A stretch of DNA of 64,000 bases, from the NCBI RefSeq assembly GCF_016859285.1, contig NC_053406.1, positions 9,285,026 through 9,349,025 of the forward strand. The letters run 5' to 3'. This DNA comes from Xiphias gladius. Its lineage: Eukaryota; Chordata; Actinopteri; Istiophoriformes; Xiphiidae. The notes under the pieces are model-generated. The model was not told where the DNA came from, ran no database searches, and saw nothing but the letters and a program-made list of their open reading frames with translations. Position numbers and translations under genes: made by a program. Positions 59,402 through 64,000 of this stretch are shown here, piece after piece; the stretch's first letter is position 1, and each line of letters begins with the position of its first letter.

Positions 59402-59473
<72 letters not shown>
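59402..59473 (+). repeat. CA microsatellite, about 36 units
   Basis: An uninterrupted AC/CA run of about 72 bp, directly visible. Confidence 0.97.
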
Positions 59474-59474
<1 letters not shown>

Positions 59475-60999
59475 CCAGTGTACATTTCCCTTTGTGCGTC
59501 CCCTCTACCCATTGTAATACTCAGTCCTTTGTTCCTCTGACCTCAACATCACATCTCGCTTTCAGTTGGTGTTCACTGTCTCCGGTGGATCAACCAGCTG
59601 TTTTCCCAAAATGTCTTGTGATGTCTCCCCGCCACTAACTGACTGACAATGTGCCTGGTCCTGAGTGTTTCACTACTGTCTACCCTGTGGACAAAACCAG
59701 CTGTGTTCTTTTTTTTTCCTGACATCTTCACTTTCTCAACTCTCATCATTTGCCTTTTAATTGCTGCTGTAAGACACTGTGACATTTGGTTATGTTGCTA
59801 GGTGTCTACACACTTGATTTACATCCCTAAGCTATACTTGAATATTAGGGAGGAGATCGCCACTCACCAGTGACTCCGATTTTGCCTGATGATGGATTCA
59901 TCATAACTAATATCTTTTCTTAGCCAGTACACAAGTTGTACAACCACATAGTTCCAATAGGAATTTTCCTGATTCATAGTTTGCCCTGAACTATTTATAT
60001 GTCTGAACACTTAGGCTGGAATAATGATCTGTGATCATACACATAAACATCTCTGCAGACATATGCAGAGAAGGGTGTTATGGGGGACCATAACGTGTGG
60101 ACCGGGAGGACCTACCTCAGGAGGCAGGTTCAGAACGGGAAACAAAAAACGAGTCAAAGTTTATTTACAATCAGTTCAAGCATAAAAGACACAGCTGTGT
60201 GAATGTTTCCAAGCTTCTTGTGGAAACCATTTTTGTCCACCTGATAAAGAATCAGCTAAACGTCTTGGATCTTTATTCAGTGTCATCTCCAATCTTTACA
60301 TTTTGCATTTGAGCCGCCGTCTTATGCCACAGTGTTGAGGCGCTGTAGGACTTCAAGCTCAGCTATAATGCTATATTCCAGGTATCACAGTTAGTGCTGT
60401 GCCTTGCTAACATCACAAGCCTCCACAGAAGCCTCAGCACCATCTGCAGCAATTGGCAAAACAAAGCGACTGCCTTCACTCCAGCTCTCTTAAGCAGGAA
60501 AATTTAGGGACTGTTTCTGCAGAACAAAGACCCCAAAGCCATTTTCAGTGCAAATCCACTCCAGCTTGTCAGGCGCACTGACAGTTACCCGGAGACGCAC
60601 AGATCAGGTCAGAGCAGCAAAGACGTTAGGCTTCATTTGTAATCGGTTCCCTCTTCACCCATCCATCAAGACTCCACTGGGAATTGACTAGAGCTCCAGT
60701 GACAGCCCATGAGGAAGCTGAACAGCCCTGCAGTTGCTACCACATCGGAGCTTCCGTCCTATTTCTCTTTGAAACCGTTTCCATTTAGATTAGCAGGAAC
60801 CAGATACTTGTAGCTGCTGATTGCTATTTACAAGCTAAATTTGACAAACACCTCCTGTGCTGAATTTTACAAATGGATGTATGGATTTTGGACAAATAGT
60901 GATTAGCTACCTCAAATTGTGAACCTGGTGTTGAAGGGGGATGAAAAGGGTGGAATACGGGTGGATATGGCTGGATGCAGTGAGACTGTTGCAAAAGGA

Positions 61000-61330
61000 T
61001 TAAACACTTGAAACAATCACGGCCCTTTCTGATAAATCACCAGCTCTTTCTCTTTCAACCAAGAAATTTAATAAAGTCAAAACACAAAGCTCAGTCTCTC
61101 TGATGCAATAAATTCAACACGCTGCTATATGGGAATGCACCAGAGAAAATCTAATTGGCTTATAATGCCACAGTAAACCTTTACTGGCTACAATTAATCA
61201 TGCAATAAATGTGAGAAGAAAGCTTGGCAAACATCCCAGCAAATGTCATGAAATAAAATGGCTATAAAATGTCATTTACAGACATTATATAAACATTATA
61301 GCGATGCCGCCAAATATGAAAGGAAGTGCG
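61000..61330 (+). promoter_or_regulatory. Candidate upstream regulatory element of pcp4
   Basis: Repeat-free AT-rich sequence 0.5-0.8 kb upstream of the pcp4 start codon, with several homeodomain-type TAAT cores (for example TCTAATTGGCTTATAATGCC and TACAATTAATCATGCAATAA). Appearance resembles vertebrate conserved non-coding DNA. This is inference without alignment. Confidence 0.3.
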
Positions 61331-61619
61331 TTATGTTCTGTAAACACAAACGGTAAATCCCTGTTTTCTGAGAGGGAACACGAGCTCAGGCCCACGCACT
61401 ACTGCACACACTCAGGTGGGAGCGACAATGGAAGGTGTTTTGAAATGAAGGTCTTCCTCTGATGACATGTTGACTGGTGCGCGGCATGCCTCCCAACACT
61501 TCCCATTTGGGAGCGGGTGTCCGCCGACAGGAGACGGCAGATCGGGACGAACACGGGGCTTACGGCGGCGTATGAATATTTGAAGGCGCTGGGTGGCGAC
61601 TTGGGGAGACACATTTGCC

Positions 61620-61797
61620 CACGGCATTCCTATTGGTTTACTGGTGACGTGATGACTCGGAGGAGTTGGGCTTAACACTTTATAGAGCGCCCCTGTCCGC
61701 GGCGAGCCACTCTTTTAAAGACCGCCGTCGCTGAACCTTCTCATCCCGCAACTAACCCACCGGAGGCAGGCGAGAAACCTCGACTTCACCTTCCATC
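61620..61797 (+). promoter_or_regulatory. pcp4 promoter and 5' UTR
   Basis: In order there are a CCAAT-type ATTGG at about 61631-61635, a CRE-like GTGACGTGATGACTC at about 61643-61657 and a TATA-like CTTTATAGAG at about 61678-61687. The spacing predicts a transcription start near 61710 and a 5' UTR of roughly 90 bases. The flanks are CpG-rich. Confidence 0.55.
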
Positions 61798-61806
61798 ATG
61801 AGCGAG
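61798..61806 (+). CDS. pcp4: PCP4 (PEP-19), first coding exon only
   Basis: ATG AGC GAG followed by a donor GTAGGA encodes MSE, the start of PCP4 (MSERQG in mammals), whose first coding exon is equally short. PCP4 is a small IQ-motif protein that modulates calmodulin in neurons. The remaining exons, including the IQ motif, are not found before 64000, so the gene continues beyond the window. Three codons alone are weak evidence; the call rests on the promoter signals, the donor and the position after igsf5 on the same strand as in human. Confidence 0.7.
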
Positions 61807-64000
61807 GTAGGACTAGTTTGTGTTTTCAAACAAAAGACGCGTCGGGGTTGACCCGGTTACGCGCGATCCGCGCGCTCAGTGCGCAGAGGGAAACATCACT
61901 GGTGAGAGCTTTAACAGCTGTTGTCGGCGGATTTCTGCTAACCGATGAGATTTCTCAACTGAAATGTACTGTTGCAGCGCCGATAGGGCTCATTACAGTG
62001 TCAGATGTTGCACAGCTGCTCTGTCGAAGTGTGCCGACCAGGGAACACCAGGGCGCATCAGTGCGCTTGCGGGTCGCTCCCCCTGAAGTGACAGCGTAGT
62101 GGGTTTACGAAAGATAACCACTGTTTCCTTTTCACTGTCATGTTTGACAGCTACTACAGTATAAAGAACACGGCGTGGCCGGAAAAGGGGCTCCGCGTGA
62201 GCTGGTTAGGAGGAGAAATGTGGGCGTTTACTTTGTAACTCCTTGAATTTAGGAGAAACGCGGCAAAATGGAAGAAAGCCACAACTGAAAGTCCCTCGTA
62301 CTGTAGGAAAACAGGGAAAGCAGTTGAAGGGTTTAGCAGGTCATTTATTTGACCGTATATTGTGGCAGTGCAGGAGGATACGACACTTGTACAATGCTGT
62401 AGGTTTAATTCTCCGTATGAATAACCCATCAGTCCGGGGCATCAGGGATGTAACACCACAGGGGGTTACAGCTTGCAATGGAAAACTGCTGTTAGGTTTT
62501 CCCACAGCTCACTCGCCCCCCCTCGCCCCACCCCACCGCCCATACAGCCACAGATGTTCAGCTCCGTTCATTTGAAAGTGGTGGGAGGAGGATATTAATA
62601 GCCCTTTTTAATGGAGAGTGTTTATTCTGCACAAACTCTAAAGTTCATTACTGAGTGCCCCGGAGTATTCTGCTCATGTCACCACTAGTGTTTGGGTTAA
62701 GTTTGGGTAGTTGTGGCGCTAATTGGGGACATATCATGGATCCTATGAAATGTCAGTAGAGGGTGTATTTTACCAAATATCCTTCCATAGTGGTGATGAA
62801 GCCTTGACACGAGTTCCTCTAAGCTGATCATGTCTTGTTTTGGGTGTCACTGTCGCCATTTGGGTGTCACTGTCATAACGTATCTGCATCCGAGTGACAA
62901 CTAACAGTAGTTGTTAGAGTTTGAAATGTCTGGACCCTTCAGCAGACTGAGGGGGCATCAAAGATGTTCAGCAAACACCTCAGTCTCAGTTCTACACCAG
63001 GGGCAGTTAAGTCAGTCAATGGAAGTTGTTCACTTCAGATTCAACATGTGTAATTATTTCATAGAATTAATAAAAAAATAACACATTTATAGGAAAAAAT
63101 TGAATTTTTCTTTATATTTTGGAGAAAACCTTGTTATTGAATGGGGCTGGTCACTGCTGCTTCTCATTGTTGTGATGTTTGAAATGAGGGGAGATTGACC
63201 ATAACTGACTTTGCCTCGACACTTGCCCTGCTTTGACACTTTGTTAAACAAGCAACTCGTAGTCTGTTCTGCTGCACATTAGCACAGCAAGACAGAGAGC
63301 ATAGTACGAACTGAAGCCAGAACTTTCTTATTTCGGATCATTTATGTGCAGTTGGAGTGGTATGTATATATGGGTGTACAGTATATTTGCTTTTTAAAAG
63401 CATATGTTTTACATACAAATTTGTGTTTGTGTATCCCTGTGGTTGTGTTCAAATTAGGAAAACATACTGTAGGCATAAATGCAAAAAGGGTGAGCTGTAA
63501 GTTTGAGCGGCAGCTGTAAGCCTCCTCAAACCTAACATTACAAACTCATGTAAAAAAAAAAAAAAAAAAATCTCCAAACACAAGAACAGCAGCCTTCAGG
63601 TAGAAGGCTGTGTTATTGGAGTTCAGCCCTGCACTCTACACAGTCTGTCATCCCCCTCCATTGGATCAGTGGCAGGCATCAACATACTTCCCCGCAAGCT
63701 GTTGGATAACAAGTCATTCACTGGCCGCCTCAATAAATTATGAATTCAGGGTGCACACACAACAGGAGCTATAACAGCTTCTGAATAATTGAGTCCCCTG
63801 CCAGTGGCGAAATCACCTAAGCCTTTTGTTTGGTATTAATGTGCAAAGTTAAGAGAGGCTGTAATATCCTGCTGATTAAAAGAGGTGTAATTTTAGGGAG
63901 AGCACGGTCGCAAATGGTGCGAATGTGAAGAGGGGGAGGCAGTGGAGGGGATGATTTTCTGCTTAGTTTATATGTTCTGTCAGGTACTGTGCAGAGTTGA
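61807..64000 (+). other. Start of pcp4 intron 1
   Basis: The first 300 bp are CpG-rich. No further exon is recognised. An A run of 19 occupies 63552-63570. A repeat-free stretch at about 63640-63960 containing CCTCAATAAATTATGAATTC and TGCTGATTAAAAGAGGTGTA has the look of a conserved intronic enhancer, which is inference only. Confidence 0.45.

Overview
This is a window of vertebrate nuclear DNA, almost certainly from a spiny-rayed (percomorph) teleost. The genes have many short exons with GT..AG introns. The spaces between exons hold CA/TG microsatellites, degenerate Tc1-type transposons and dispersed repeats that I recognise as common in percomorph genomes. No prokaryotic features are present.

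The gene order and strands match the human 21q22.2 block: hmgn1 (-), get1/wrb (+), lca5l (-), sh3bgr (+), igsf5/jam4 (+), pcp4 (+). I assembled exons by hand from splice signals, reading phase and protein similarity recalled from memory. The hmgn1, get1, sh3bgr and igsf5 models keep an open frame across every junction. The lca5l model is less certain at its 5' end, and pcp4 is represented only by its first coding exon.

Layout: 1-2.9 kb, hmgn1 (cut at its stop codon by the window edge). 2.9-3.74 kb, an hmgn1/get1 divergent promoter. 3.74-6.7 kb, get1. 6.75-10.2 kb, lca5l, tail to tail with get1. 10.2-11.34 kb, an lca5l/sh3bgr divergent promoter region. 11.34-23.6 kb, sh3bgr, whose acidic tail is assembled from a row of micro-exons. 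24.8-41.8 kb, igsf5, with a likely non-coding first exon and introns carrying two Tc1 relics and fold-back MITEs. 41.8-61.6 kb, a gene-poor interval with repeats, two long microsatellites and an unidentified degenerate coding-like relic at 54.8-55.4 kb. 61.7-64 kb, pcp4 promoter, first coding exon and the start of intron 1.

The genes do not form a pathway. GET1 is the membrane receptor for tail-anchored protein insertion, HMGN1 is a nucleosome-binding protein, LCA5L is a lebercilin-like coiled-coil protein, SH3BGR is a thioredoxin-fold protein with an acidic tail, IGSF5 is a two-Ig-domain junction molecule, and PCP4 is an IQ-motif calmodulin modulator. They are neighbours by ancient synteny. 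I found no evidence for a novel multi-gene system; the most interesting items are the sh3bgr micro-exon array, the alternative splice options in sh3bgr and igsf5, the altered lca5l, the nested transposons and the coding relic.
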